From NCBI RefSeq assembly GCF_006228185.1, contig NZ_CP040825.1, forward strand, positions 124,001-188,000: a stretch of 64,000 nt of DNA, given 5' to 3'. The position numbers and the translations under genes were made by a program. Numbering within the stretch: position 1 is the stretch's first letter; every line of letters starts with the position of its first letter. This document shows, piece by piece, positions 44,397-53,721 of this stretch. The notes below the pieces were generated by a model, which worked only from the letters and a program-made list of their open reading frames with translations, was not told the DNA's origin and did no database searches. The stretch comes from Mycoplasma nasistruthionis (GTDB lineage Bacteria; Bacillota_I; Bacilli_A; Mycoplasmatales; Metamycoplasmataceae).

Positions 44397-46012
44397 ATGA
44401 ACTGAAGAGAAAGAATTAAAAAAGAATCAACAGGACCAGGTGTTTATAATTGAATTAATCAAAATGGTGAAGTTATTTATGTAGGTAAGGCTAAAAACTT
44501 ACGTAATCGACTAAAACAATATGCTACCGGAAATTATCATTCGTATAAAATACCAAAAATGGTATCTGAAATAATTGATTATAAAGTTTATTACACAGAT
44601 GATGAAGATTTAGCTTTAATAAAAGAAAAAGAACTGATCCAAAATATCAACCCAAATATAACATTGCACTAGTCGATTCATCTAAGCGTTATATGTATAT
44701 TAAGGCAGAATTAAACTCAAAAAATATTATTACTGTCAAAAGGGTTTATGAAAGCAATGTCAAAAAAGGCAATCCAAAGAATGTTCAATATTTCGGACCT
44801 TTTTCGCAAAGCAAAATAACAGATGATTTCGCTAAATATATACAAAGACTTTACTGCATTGACCAAGCAAAACCAAAAGTTTTTACCAACATAGAGCAAG
44901 CACATGAAGTCATGAAAAAAATAGCAAATATTTTCAAATTTAACAATCCTGAATTCATTAAAGATTTAAATAATTTATTAGAGTTTTTAATTTCTATCTC
45001 TGCTTTTGAGGAATGTGCGGTTATTGATAATGTCTTAAAGCAATATGACATTTGAAAACAAAACATGCATCATTTAAATTTAATCAAATATGGTTCAATT
45101 GATGTATTTTCGTTTATTCCTATATATGATGATAATCAAATGCAAATCGGTTTATCAGCATCAGTAGTAAATTATACTGATGGAGTACAGTATAAATATG
45201 AATTAGAAATATTAAATCAGCTGGAAATTTCAGATGAAATTATTTCAAATTACATTCAGAATTTTTATTTAAATCATAGACTACCTAAAAATATTTTAAT
45301 TAGTTATGTAAACGATGTTGAACTGATGATTGATTCACAAATTCTAAAATTAGTCCATTATCCGCAAAAAGGTGCTTTAAAAGATTTGTTAGTTTCAACT
45401 AAAATTTATCATGAAAAAGAACTGAAAGCCAACTTGAATAATTCATATAATGTTAAAACTCAGTTTTTAATTAATTGAGGCAAGCTGCAAAATGCACTAA
45501 ATAAGGATTTTATCCGTTATTTATTTATTTTAGACAACTCTTTTGACACAAGCGGTCAAAAATATTATTCAGGTGCCGTTCAATGTTATTCATCAAACGG
45601 ATTAAATGACAAGTTGTCTAAATCTTTTAAAAACGATCAATATCTAAGTTTCTTAGATAAAAAAGGCGACAACATGCAAATGTATGCTACAGCAAGTCAA
45701 TACTTAAGCTTTTTAAAGAAAAATGATTTTAAATTAACTGCTAATCATGTGTTTATAGCTGATGGTTCACTCCAACAAATTAATCAAATCAAAATAGCTT
45801 TAAAAGAAGAAGGTTACAATGATGTTTCCGTTTTTGGTTTAGTCAAAAATGACATGCATAAAACTGAAAAATTAATTGATGATCAAGGTAATATCATCCA
45901 AATAGATGCATCATTAAAACTAATGTTGTTTAGAATGCAAGAAGAGATAGATAAATTTGCAAAAAATGCCATGAAATTCAATAAGCGGAAAGGAACATTT
46001 AAAGCATCATAA
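44397..46012 (+). CDS. uvrC: UvrABC system protein C (one frameshift)
   Basis: About 538 residues if one A is added at 44641-44644; as written a TAG at 44670 stops translation after 91 codons. GIY-YIG nuclease: GPGVYNWINQNGEVIYVGKA (about 13-32). The restored reading ELIQKYQPKYNIALVD is normal UvrC sequence. Further on, the UvrC endonuclease region shows SGAVQCYSSNGLNDK and VFIADGSLQQIN. It ends about where the C-terminal tandem helix-hairpin-helix would begin, so that DNA-binding part is absent. Makes both incisions in nucleotide excision repair. Confidence 0.87.
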
Positions 46013-46035
46013 TTCACTATATTTAGTGAATTTTT
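46011..46035 (+). terminator. Terminator after uvrC
   Basis: AATTCACTA (46011-46019), loop, TAGTGAATT (46024-46032), T run. It overlaps the stop codon. Confidence 0.7.
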
Positions 46036-46074
46036 ATTGTCAATTTTTGCTTAATTAAAAATGTGGGAAAAAAT

Positions 46075-46102
46075 AAAAACAAGCACAAAAGTGCTTGTTT
46101 TT
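46075..46102. terminator. Terminator of the rpsD-rpmE operon
   Basis: AAAAACAAGCAC (46075-46086), loop AAAA, GTGCTTGTTTTT (46091-46102); T-rich on both strands, placed downstream of rpmE on the minus strand. Confidence 0.82.
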
Positions 46103-46199
46103 GTAAATTTTGGATATAAAATTGAACATTTTTCTAGTATAAAACTATTTAAATATTACACAATAATTATAATATATTCAATTTAAATTTATTAAATAA

Positions 46200-46409
46200 T
46201 TATTGTTTTTTTTGTTGCAATCTTTTGTTAAATCTATCGATTCTTCCAGTAGCTTTAATTGTAGCTCTTGTCCCTGTGTAAGCAGGGTGGCATCCTGAAC
46301 AAACGTCAACTGTAAATGCATTTCTTGTAGATTTGAATGCATATTCTTTGTTACATGTTGAACAAGAAACTTTAACTTCATGATATTGTGGGTGAATATT
46401 TTGTTTCAT
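46200..46409 (-). CDS. rpmE: 50S ribosomal protein L31
   Basis: 69 residues. MKQNIHPQYHEVKVSCSTCN, with cysteines CSTC and CSGCHPAYTG forming the zinc site of the zinc-containing L31 type. It lies 17 bases downstream of rpsD in the same direction and shares its transcript. Confidence 0.96.
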   Translation of the reverse strand: MKQNIHPQYHEVKVSCSTCNKEYAFKSTRNAFTVDVCSGCHPAYTGTRATIKATGRIDRFNKRLQQKKQ

Positions 46410-46426
46410 AATTTCTTCCTACCTAA

Positions 46427-47026
46427 CTATTTTGAGTAGAACTCAACAACTAGAGCGTCCTTGATTTCTGAGTGAATTTCGTTTCTTTCAGGTAAACGAT
46501 CTAATTTAAATGAGAAGTCTTTTCTTGTTAATCATGCTGCTGGAGCTTTAGCTTCTAGAGCTTCAGCAATTTGCTTGTTTGTTCTTGATTTTTCTTTTAG
46601 TTCAACCGTTGAACCTAATGAAATTGACATTGAAGGGATGTTAGCTTTTTTACCATCTACTGTAAAGTGGTTGTGGTTAACTAGTTGACGAGCTTGTCTT
46701 CTTGTTGTAGCAAATCCAGCTCTGTAAACTAAGTTATCTAGACGAACTTCTAATAATTGTAGTAAGTTTGTCCCTGTAATCCCTTTAGCTTTAACTGCTT
46801 TTTGGAACACTTTTCTTAATTGTTTTTCGCTTACACCAAATAAGTATTTAACTTTTTGTTTTTCATATAGGTGTAATCCGTATTCTGATAGTTTAACTCT
46901 TTTATTTCCGTGTTGTCCAGGTGCGTAAGTTCTTTTTTTACCTTTAGCAAACTCTTTTCCTGTTTCAAGAATTGAGAATCCTAAACGACGTGATTTTTTA
47001 AACACTGGTCCAGTATATCTTGACAT
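46427..47026 (-). CDS. rpsD: 30S ribosomal protein S4
   Basis: 199 residues. [19 protein letters not shown], then [20 protein letters not shown] and the S4 RNA-binding domain [21 protein letters not shown] primary 16S rRNA binder and, in many bacteria, an autoregulator. UGA at 46534-46532 is Trp; stopping there would remove 36 residues. The ATG at 47026 follows AGAAAGAGG. A long structured leader precedes it. Confidence 0.96.
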
Positions 47027-47183
47027 GTTTCCTCTTTCTGCATAAAGCACGAGGGCTTGTTTCTAATTAAATAAAATTCAACTTAATGCTTTCGGCGTTT
47101 AGCAGCTCCCCTACTAGCAAAATATTTAAATGTCGAATTTATTTTTAATCATAACAAACTGCTGTTTATGCTTATTTATTTTA
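47027..47183 (-). promoter_or_regulatory. Promoter and structured leader of rpsD-rpmE
   Basis: The minus-strand -10 TAAAAT (47183-47178) is followed by AAATAAGCA, the same start-site sequence as at rplJ. The leader is about 145 bases and contains GC-rich CTAGTAGGGGAGCTGC (about 47116-47101) and CGCCGAAAGCATTAAG nearby, with AGGG able to pair with CCCT near 47056. Probably an S4 autoregulatory leader; this is inference from position and structure. Confidence 0.5.
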
Positions 47184-47233
47184 TCAAATTCGCAGTTAAA
47201 TAATAATATTATTATTTAATATTTTTAAACAGA

Positions 47234-47257
47234 AAAACCCCTAAAAATAAGGGTTTT
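47234..47257 (-). terminator. Terminator after the helical lipoprotein gene
   Basis: AAAACCC (47234-47240) and GGGTTTT (47251-47257); T-rich tail on the minus strand. Confidence 0.72.
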
Positions 47258-47263
47258 ATAAAA

Positions 47264-48880
47264 TTATCCAACTAATGGATTTAAAACTTCTGCTTCATCT
47301 GAAGTTTTATAACCTTGTAAAACATTTGCAACTGTGTATTGTAAATATGAAGTTAAATTACGTACTTGATGATTTAAGTTTAGTGTTGAATTAGCATTAA
47401 ATGCTGGTTGAACGTTAAATAATTGATCAAAGTTTGTATCTGCAAGAGTTTTTGTTGCTTCTAAAAGAGCTCTTTGATTATCGTTTAATGATGATTCGTC
47501 TGCTTTTAAAGCAGTGTAAGCATCTTTGACTGTCTTGACTAAATCTTTTAATGAACTAGAAGCTTGAAACGCTGTTAAACCATCTCTTCATGTAGCAGCT
47601 GTAGCATCAAAATACTTCATAAAATCATTTAAATTAGCACTTTGTTCATATTGTAATTGACTAGCTGAAACTAGGTTTGCATAAGCTGATAATAAACCGG
47701 CTTGTGCAGCTGCATTATCTTGGGCTGGTTTATCTTTTAAACCTGTACTTAAAGCTAAAGTAGCATCTACAAGAGCTTTAGTTTTAGCATGTGTAGTGTC
47801 ATAACCTTCCATAGCTTTAAGAGCATTAATTTTTGTTGATAAATCTGAGTTTTCAGCAAGTTTATCATTTAATGATTTTAGAACTTGATAACTTGCGTTT
47901 GTACTTGCTAAAGCACCTTTAAATGCATCAATTCTTGTCTTAATGTTGTTGTAGTTTGATGCTAATAATTCATTTACTTTGTTTAATTTTTGTTGTTCTT
48001 GATCTGCTGATAATCTTTGTACGTATTCACGTGAAGCAATTAATAGGTCCATTCTATTAGCAATTAATGAAAACATTTGAACTAGTTGCATCATTGATTT
48101 TGACGCAGCTGAAGCTTCTAAATTATTTGCATATCTACCTTTTAAGTTTCCTGCATTAGCTTCTAAAAATCTAGCTAAATCATTTGCTGAACTTTCTGAT
48201 TTTGGTGCAAATAGAGTTTTATAAGCACCAAATAAAGAATAAATTGTTCCTTCGCCTACGTTTGAAACTGCTTGAGAAACATAGTAATGATAGTCATATT
48301 TGTTTTGTTCAGTTAAAACACTGTCAGCAAAATCACTTAATTCAACAGCTTTAGCAAAATCTACTAAGTACATTAAAAATTCTTTTGCTTTTTCATTAAA
48401 TTTGGTTCTAGCTGATAGATAATCATTAGCTTCGGCTGTATTGCTTTGCACTTTACTTGTTAATTCTGCTGAACCCATAAAGTTCAATAAAGCACCTAAT
48501 TTAGCACCAAATTGTGATTTAAATTCATTATATTTAGCAACACGTGTGTCGTTACCTGCTACATATTTATTTAAAAGAGCTGAAATTCCTGTGTCAGTTG
48601 ATGCGTCTGAAAATACATTTTCTGAACTTACATTTAAAGCACCTCTTAAAATATTGGCTACTTGGAATCTTGTTCCAATGTTACCTGACACTTTAGCGCC
48701 GAAACCTTTTAAAGTTTCAGCATTAACTGAAAATTGTTGTTTAACTTCAGAATTTTCAACTCCATTTCTGCTTGTGTTTTCTTTATTTACTGTTTTCTTA
48801 CATGAAATAGCAGCTAATGAAACTGCAACCGGAATAACTGCAGAAACTGCAATTAATAATTTTGTAAATCTTTTTTTCAT
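47264..48880 (-). CDS. Large helical lipoprotein, function unknown
   Basis: 538 residues with a classic lipoprotein signal, MKKRFTKLLIAVSAVIPVAV...AAISC (Cys about 27). The mature part is nearly all helix, rich in Ala, Leu, Asn and Ser, with no beta module or catalytic motif seen. UGA at 47590-47588 is Trp. The Ala-rich composition differs from neighbouring Lys/Asn-rich lipoproteins. It has its own promoter and an unusual hairpin between the ribosome-binding site and the start codon. Confidence 0.85.
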
Positions 48881-48959
48881 AATAAATCAAAATACTTTGT
48901 ATTTTGTCCTTTCTTTTCATAGCCTTCTTATGTAAGATTTTTTGGCTAACTTAATTATA
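48881..48959 (-). promoter_or_regulatory. Promoter and hairpin-bearing leader of the helical lipoprotein
   Basis: TATAAT on the minus strand at 48959-48954. The ribosome-binding site GAAAGGA ends near 48907, 26 bases before the ATG, which is too far to work directly. The space holds a perfect hairpin CAAAATAC-AAA-GTATTTTG (48906-48888); if folded, it leaves only 7 bases (ATTTATT) between stem and ATG. Confidence 0.6.
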
Positions 48960-49063
48960 CTTTATTCAATAACTTTTTTACTGCTGAGTAATATAGTAAT
49001 TTATAAGAAGTGTTTAGTTGCACAAATTAAAATTCCACCATACATGGAATAACAATATTTATG

Positions 49064-49099
49064 TTGTGTTATAAAAATATTTCTGATATAATAAAGTCC
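49064..49099 (+). promoter_or_regulatory. Promoter of mscL, giving a leaderless transcript
   Basis: TTGTGT (49064-49069), 17 bases, TATAAT (49087-49092), then only seven bases to the ATG at 49100. Transcription would begin at or next to the A of the start codon, and there is no ribosome-binding site. An inverted repeat ATTCCA/TGGAAT (49032-49050) lies just upstream. Confidence 0.65.
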
Positions 49100-49504
49100 A
49101 TGTTTAAAAAATCACTAAATGATGCAAAGAATTTCTTTAAAAAAGGAAATATCTTATTATTAGCGGTTGGTTTCTTATTTGGGGTTGTATTCAACGCTGT
49201 TGTTTCATCTCTAGCAAACGACATTATCATGAGTGCTATTTCAAAAGCCTTCGGAGCTCAAAGCTTAAATGACTGAGAAGTTGGAGGAATGTTAGTAGGT
49301 AAATTCTTAGGAACAGTAATTAACTTCATTATTGTTTCATTAGTTTTATTTGCTATTATGATTACATACTTCATGATTAAAAACTACAAAGAATCAAGAA
49401 AACCTGTCGTTGTTGCTGAACCAGCTCCAGTTGTTCCTACAACAGAAGAGCTAATTTTAGCAGAACTAAAAGAATTAAACCAATCAATGAAATCAGAAAA
49501 ATAA
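49100..49504 (+). CDS. mscL: Large-conductance mechanosensitive channel MscL
   Basis: 134 residues. MFKKSLNDAKNFFKKGNILL then TM1 (AVGFLFGVVFNAVVSSLANDI) and TM2 (TVINFIIVSLVLFAIMITYFM), a short Pro-rich linker, and a C-terminal amphipathic helix (TEELILAELKELNQSM), the order seen in MscL. It opens on membrane tension to release solutes during hypo-osmotic shock. UGA at 49274 is Trp. Confidence 0.9.
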
Positions 49505-49540
49505 AACTACACTTTTCAGGAGAAAGTGTCAGTAAAAAAT

Positions 49541-49568
49541 AAAAAATCGCCTTGTCAGCGATTTTTTT
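49541..49568 (+). terminator. Terminator after mscL
   Basis: AAAAAATCGC (49541-49550), loop CTTGTCA, GCGATTTTTTT (49558-49568). A smaller hairpin ACACTTT/AAAGTGT precedes it (49510-49529). Confidence 0.85.
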
Positions 49569-49776
49569 GTTTGCTTTTTTGAGAATTTAAGCAAATAAAA
49601 ATATTTTTGTATCAAAATTTTATCTTGTAAAATTACTAATTTTTATAAATAAAAATTAGGTTTAACTTTATCTGAAAAATATTTTCATAATTTAGCTAAT
49701 GTTCTGGAACAATATGCAACAAAAATAAATTTAAATAAATTTGTTAATTTACAAAATTTTTGTTAATAAATTATTG
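49569..49776. other. AT-rich spacer between mscL and mraZ
   Basis: No open frame of note. One perfect palindrome, CTAATTTTTAT (49636-49646)/ATAAAAATTAG (49649-49659), with no T run of terminator type. Otherwise nothing I can name. Confidence 0.5.
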
Positions 49777-49808
49777 TAAAATAATGGTGGATAGTGGGAG
49801 GAAGTGGA
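49777..49808 (+). promoter_or_regulatory. mraZ promoter region with GTGG repeats (possible MraZ boxes)
   Basis: A -10-like TAAAAT (49777-49782) is followed by three GTGG cores at 49787, 49794 and 49804, just before the ATG at 49809. MraZ proteins bind repeated GTG(G)-containing boxes upstream of their own operon, so autoregulation is plausible. Two of the cores overlap the GGGAGG ribosome-binding site, so part of the pattern may be fortuitous. Confidence 0.45.
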
Positions 49809-50240
49809 ATGTACGGTACACACACAAGAAGTATTGACGACAAAAAGCGTGTAGTCTTGCCACCGAATTTTAAAGAGCAGCTTGGTGAAACTTTTTATCT
49901 GTCAATTGGTTTCGACGGTCATGCTGAACTTCGTTCAGCTCAAGAGTTTGATTTATATAAACAAAACATTGAAAACAAATCACGTTTTGACTCAAAAGTT
50001 CGTGTAGTTGCTAGATATATTTTTGGTAAAACTTACGAAATGAAACTTGACTCACAAAGCCGTATTAGCATTCCTAAAACTGTTTTCGAAGAACTATCCA
50101 TTGTTAAAGAAGTTGTTTTTGTTGGTGTTGGTTCAATTGTTGAACTATGACCAAAAGAAAAATATCAAATGCTTGAGGCTCAATTTGATGCACAAACAAT
50201 CGCTGATATCGCTCAATTAATTCAAGGAAAAAATGAATAA
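49809..50240 (+). CDS. mraZ: Transcriptional regulator MraZ
   Basis: 143 residues with two MraZ/SpoVT-AbrB half-repeats: IDDKKRVVLPPNFKEQLG (about 9-26) and LDSQSRISIPKTVFEEL (about 82-98). DNA-binding regulator of the division (dcw) cluster. UGA at 50148 is Trp. Overlaps rsmH by 8 bases, the conserved mraZ-rsmH order. Confidence 0.93.
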
Positions 50241-51135
50241 ATTACATTACTCAGTTTTATTAAATGAAACAATCGATTCATTAGGCATAAATCCAGAAGG
50301 GATTTATGTAGATTTAACTATTGGAATGGGTGGTCATTCATCAGCTATTTTAGCAAAATTGACTAATGGTCATTTATATGGATTTGATAAAGACTCTTAT
50401 GCTATTTCTCAAACACAAAATAGGCTAGAACAAATTTCTTGAAACTTTACTTTAATTCAAAGTGATTTTAAAGATATTAAACAAAAACTAGCTCAATTAG
50501 GCATCTTTAAAGTAAATGGTATTATTGCCGATTTAGGTGTTTCATCACCACAATTAGATCAAGCACAACGCGGATTTAGTTATAACAAAGATGCACGTTT
50601 AGATATGAGAATGGATCAAAGTCAAAGCTTAGATGCATATTATGTTGTCAACGAATATCCTGTAGAAAAACTGGCAAAAATCTTTTGAGACTACGCTGAT
50701 GTAAAACTCAACCAGAAAGTTGCTAAAGCCATCGTCTCAGCACGCCCTATAACTACAACATTACAATTAGTTGACGTCATAAAATCAGCATATCCAGCAG
50801 CATTATTACGTCAAAAAAATCCAGCAAAAGCTATATTTCAAGCGATTCGAATTGAAGTAAATAATGAGCTAGATTCATTAAAACAGCTTCTAACAGATGC
50901 TTTAGATTTATTAGAAGTTAATGGAACTTTGAGTATTATCACTTTCCATTCACTTGAAGATAAATTGGTTAAGGAACTTCAAAAAGAAATAACTACTTCA
51001 AAAGTTCCATCAAAAATGCCAATTCAAGAAGTTAAAAATTATTCAATTAAGCAAGTTAAACCTTCTAAACAAGAGCTTTTAGAAAATAAAAGATCTAGAA
51101 GTGCTAAATTAAGAATAATTAAGAAATTGAAATAA
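50233..51135 (+). CDS. rsmH: 16S rRNA (cytosine1402-N4)-methyltransferase RsmH
   Basis: 300 residues. [13 protein letters not shown] at the N terminus, SAM motif [16 protein letters not shown] (about 20-35), [20 protein letters not shown] with the DLGxSSxQ motif, and [10 protein letters not shown] near the C terminus. It methylates C1402 of 16S rRNA. UGA at 50440 and 50686 is Trp. Second gene of the dcw unit. Confidence 0.94.
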
Positions 51136-51151
51136 AACAAAGGAGGTATTT

Positions 51152-52414
51152 ATGAATAAGCATATTGCGGTGTTTCATCTTCAAAAACAATCATGCAATT
51201 TTGAATTAGTTAATTTTAATAATTCATCTTATTTCTATGTACCTCTAAACAACGATGTTTTGTTAAATAAGATAACTTTTTATTCTTGAAAAGAATGATA
51301 TCAATGATACAAAGCAATCGTGTTTCAAATCAAACAATTGTCTAACTTACAAGTGGCAATTGTTGTTGATGATGACTTATTTAAGTCAATTAGTTGTGAA
51401 GTTAAAATTAATAACTTTACTAAAAATCCTAGATATAACTATGTCAATGGTTTTTTTGAAGTTGATAAACAATTTCAAACACAAAAACAAGAATTAAATA
51501 CTTTATTCAATATTTCTACTTTGAAATATTCAACTCTTTTAAATGGTATTGAAAAAGACTATTTACATTTTCCGCATGATCGAGAATTTACTAGTTTAAA
51601 AGAATACCATAGTTTGCTTAGTGCTAAAAATTCCCAAGACTGAAGTGTTATTAAACAATTACTTCAGTTAAACTTAAAAGAAAATCAAGTCAAGATTTAC
51701 TTAAAATCACAAGTTAATGCTAGTCATTATCCAGATTTAGCTAAGCAAGCAGTTGTTGTTGATTTAAATGACAACTATTTGGGTATTTATGCTTGTTATA
51801 ATAAGTCAATTATTTACTATGACAAAATCGATTTTGATTTTGACAATATTTTGACTAAAATGGCTAATACAAATCATATTAGCATTAAACTTCTTAAAGA
51901 TTTTTTAAGAAATTTACAATTGCAAGATTTTAGTGAATTTGATTTAAACACATATAGTTTTGGTTTATATAATCCTAATTATTTAGATGAATCATATGAA
52001 GTTGATTTGCAAAATCAACTAATTGAGGACTATAAAAAATTCATTGACGGAATCTTAAATTTCATTTACAAAAATGTTAAAAAAATCCAAGCAATACAGT
52101 TAATCAACAATTTACAATTTATTTCCTTTACTGGAAATGCTTTATTTACAAACTTAGTTAAACAATTATTTTTAAAAAACCACCAATCAGACTTAGAAAT
52201 TGAACTTTCAGTGATCGACTTGAATAAAAATAGTGGTAATATGCTATTTGAATTGGAAGATTCAATCATTCAACAAACAATATTGATGTCTAACAATATG
52301 GAAGTTGAAAGTAATCAAAACAACACTGTGGCAAGCAGAATTGTTTTTGCTTTACCAAAAGAACCATGATTTGTTGTTAAAAAATGATTCAAGTCTAGGT
52401 TGTTACATAAATAA
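51152..52414 (+). CDS. Divergent FtsA-like protein of the dcw cluster
   Basis: 420 residues. Position between rsmH and the FtsZ-like gene is where ftsA lies. QAVVVDLNDNYLGIYACYNKSIIYYDKIDFDFDN is the best hint: an actin-fold beta hairpin plus helix like the FtsA segment that starts the second ATPase half. The start has AAAGGAGG. UGA codons at 51287, 51296, 51305 and 51641 are Trp. It ends KKWFKSRLLHK, a basic amphipathic tail that could bind membrane as the FtsA C terminus does. Assignment rests on context and weak similarity, so treat it as a hypothesis. Confidence 0.55.
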
Positions 52415-53573
52415 TGAATAACACAAATAAAAACAGGTTAAAACAAGTTGTAATTTTAACCTGAGGTAAACAAATAAGTTCATTAAAAAATTCTAAAAAT
52501 TTAGATTTTATAACATTTAATATTCCCTTCCAAGTTTTGGAAAATTTATCAAATGATGCAGATTTGTATAAATATTTAACTGATAATTTGAAAGTTGCAA
52601 ATTCGGATTTATCAGAATTAATATTTTTAAATGTTTTTAATTTATCTCAAGTTGAATTTAATAATACTTTTTTAAAAAAATTGTTCAATAAAATTTTTAC
52701 GTTTGTATTTAAAAACCTACATGGAATAAATATTTCACTTATTGATAATAATGTGATTTTGAATTTCTTAGATTCATACTGTAATGCTAACTTTTCAACA
52801 TCTTTTTCAAGTTTAAATCATCAATTAATAATTTTAGATGAATTATTAGCGGATAATTCCGTTTTAAATAAAAACCAACTACAAACTTTGGTTGGTTTAA
52901 ATTTAAATAATTTATTTATGTCTTATGCAGAATTAGTTAATCAATCTGAATTTAAAAAGCCTTTAAAAATAGATGAACTTAATTCAATCGACAGTCAACT
53001 ACAAAATCAAGAAGATAGTTTTTTAAACTACTATTCATATCAATCAAACAAAAAGATTGATATTCTGATTCTATAAACAGTCTATTAAATAGTTCTATTT
53101 TTCACAAAGCAAGCAATGAAAATATTGCTTTATACTTAACCTTAGTATACGATAAAAAAGCAAACAAAGAGCTATTTAAAAAGTTTGTTGCTAATTTATT
53201 TAATAAACTTAATCAAACAAATAAGTTGACTAAAGACAGTTTTTTCCTTAGTTTTAAACCTGTAAATGTTAATCCAAAATTCCCATTTTTTAAAGTTCAA
53301 GCTTTTATTTCATCACCTTACTCTCCTTTTTTAAGAAGTGAGTCAATGCAAAAATTTCTAAATTCTTGCTTAAAAGCGCAAACATTGTTTAACAACAACG
53401 AAAGCCCTTTTGCATATAGTTTATGCCAAAACAATCAATTTCAAGATACAAGCTTAGATTTTCAACAAATCACTAGACAAGTGGATGGTTTGGAAAAACA
53501 CAATGATTTTCCTCAGCGGATAAATATTTCAAAATTCAACAAAACTCCTAATTATAAAGATTGATATAAATAA
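52414..53573 (+). CDS. Degenerate FtsZ-like protein (one frameshift)
   Basis: About 386 residues if one A is added at 53050-53054; as written, a TAA at 53074 ends the first part. The first 45 residues resemble the FtsZ N terminus: RLKQVVILTWG then NLDFITFNIPFQVLENL, compared with the usual VEFIAxNTDxQAL. The C-terminal half has NENIALYLTLVYDKKANKEL and later FPFFKVQAFISS, like the beta-alpha-beta of the FtsZ C-terminal domain. The GTP-binding GGGTGTG loop is absent, so GTPase activity is unlikely. Coupled by TAATG to the FtsA-like gene, in the usual ftsZ place. Confidence 0.6.
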
Positions 53574-53595
53574 TCAATTTCTAAAGCAGTTTACT

Positions 53596-53620
53596 AAATG
53601 GTGTTATGCACCATTTTTTA
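53596..53620 (+). terminator. Terminator of the dcw unit
   Basis: AAATGGTG (53596-53603), loop TTATG, CACCATTT (53609-53616), T run. Confidence 0.82.
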
Positions 53621-53721
53621 TTTTGCTAAAATATCTATAAATTTAGGAAATTGCTTAAATTATCATCATACTTTTATATAATTTAAATAACTTATTTATA
53701 GACAAAAGGATCTAAATAATT

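Noticed and set aside
48441-48935. Plus-strand frame opposite the helical lipoprotein
   Set aside because: Antisense to a gene with a clear lipoprotein signal; no ribosome-binding site.
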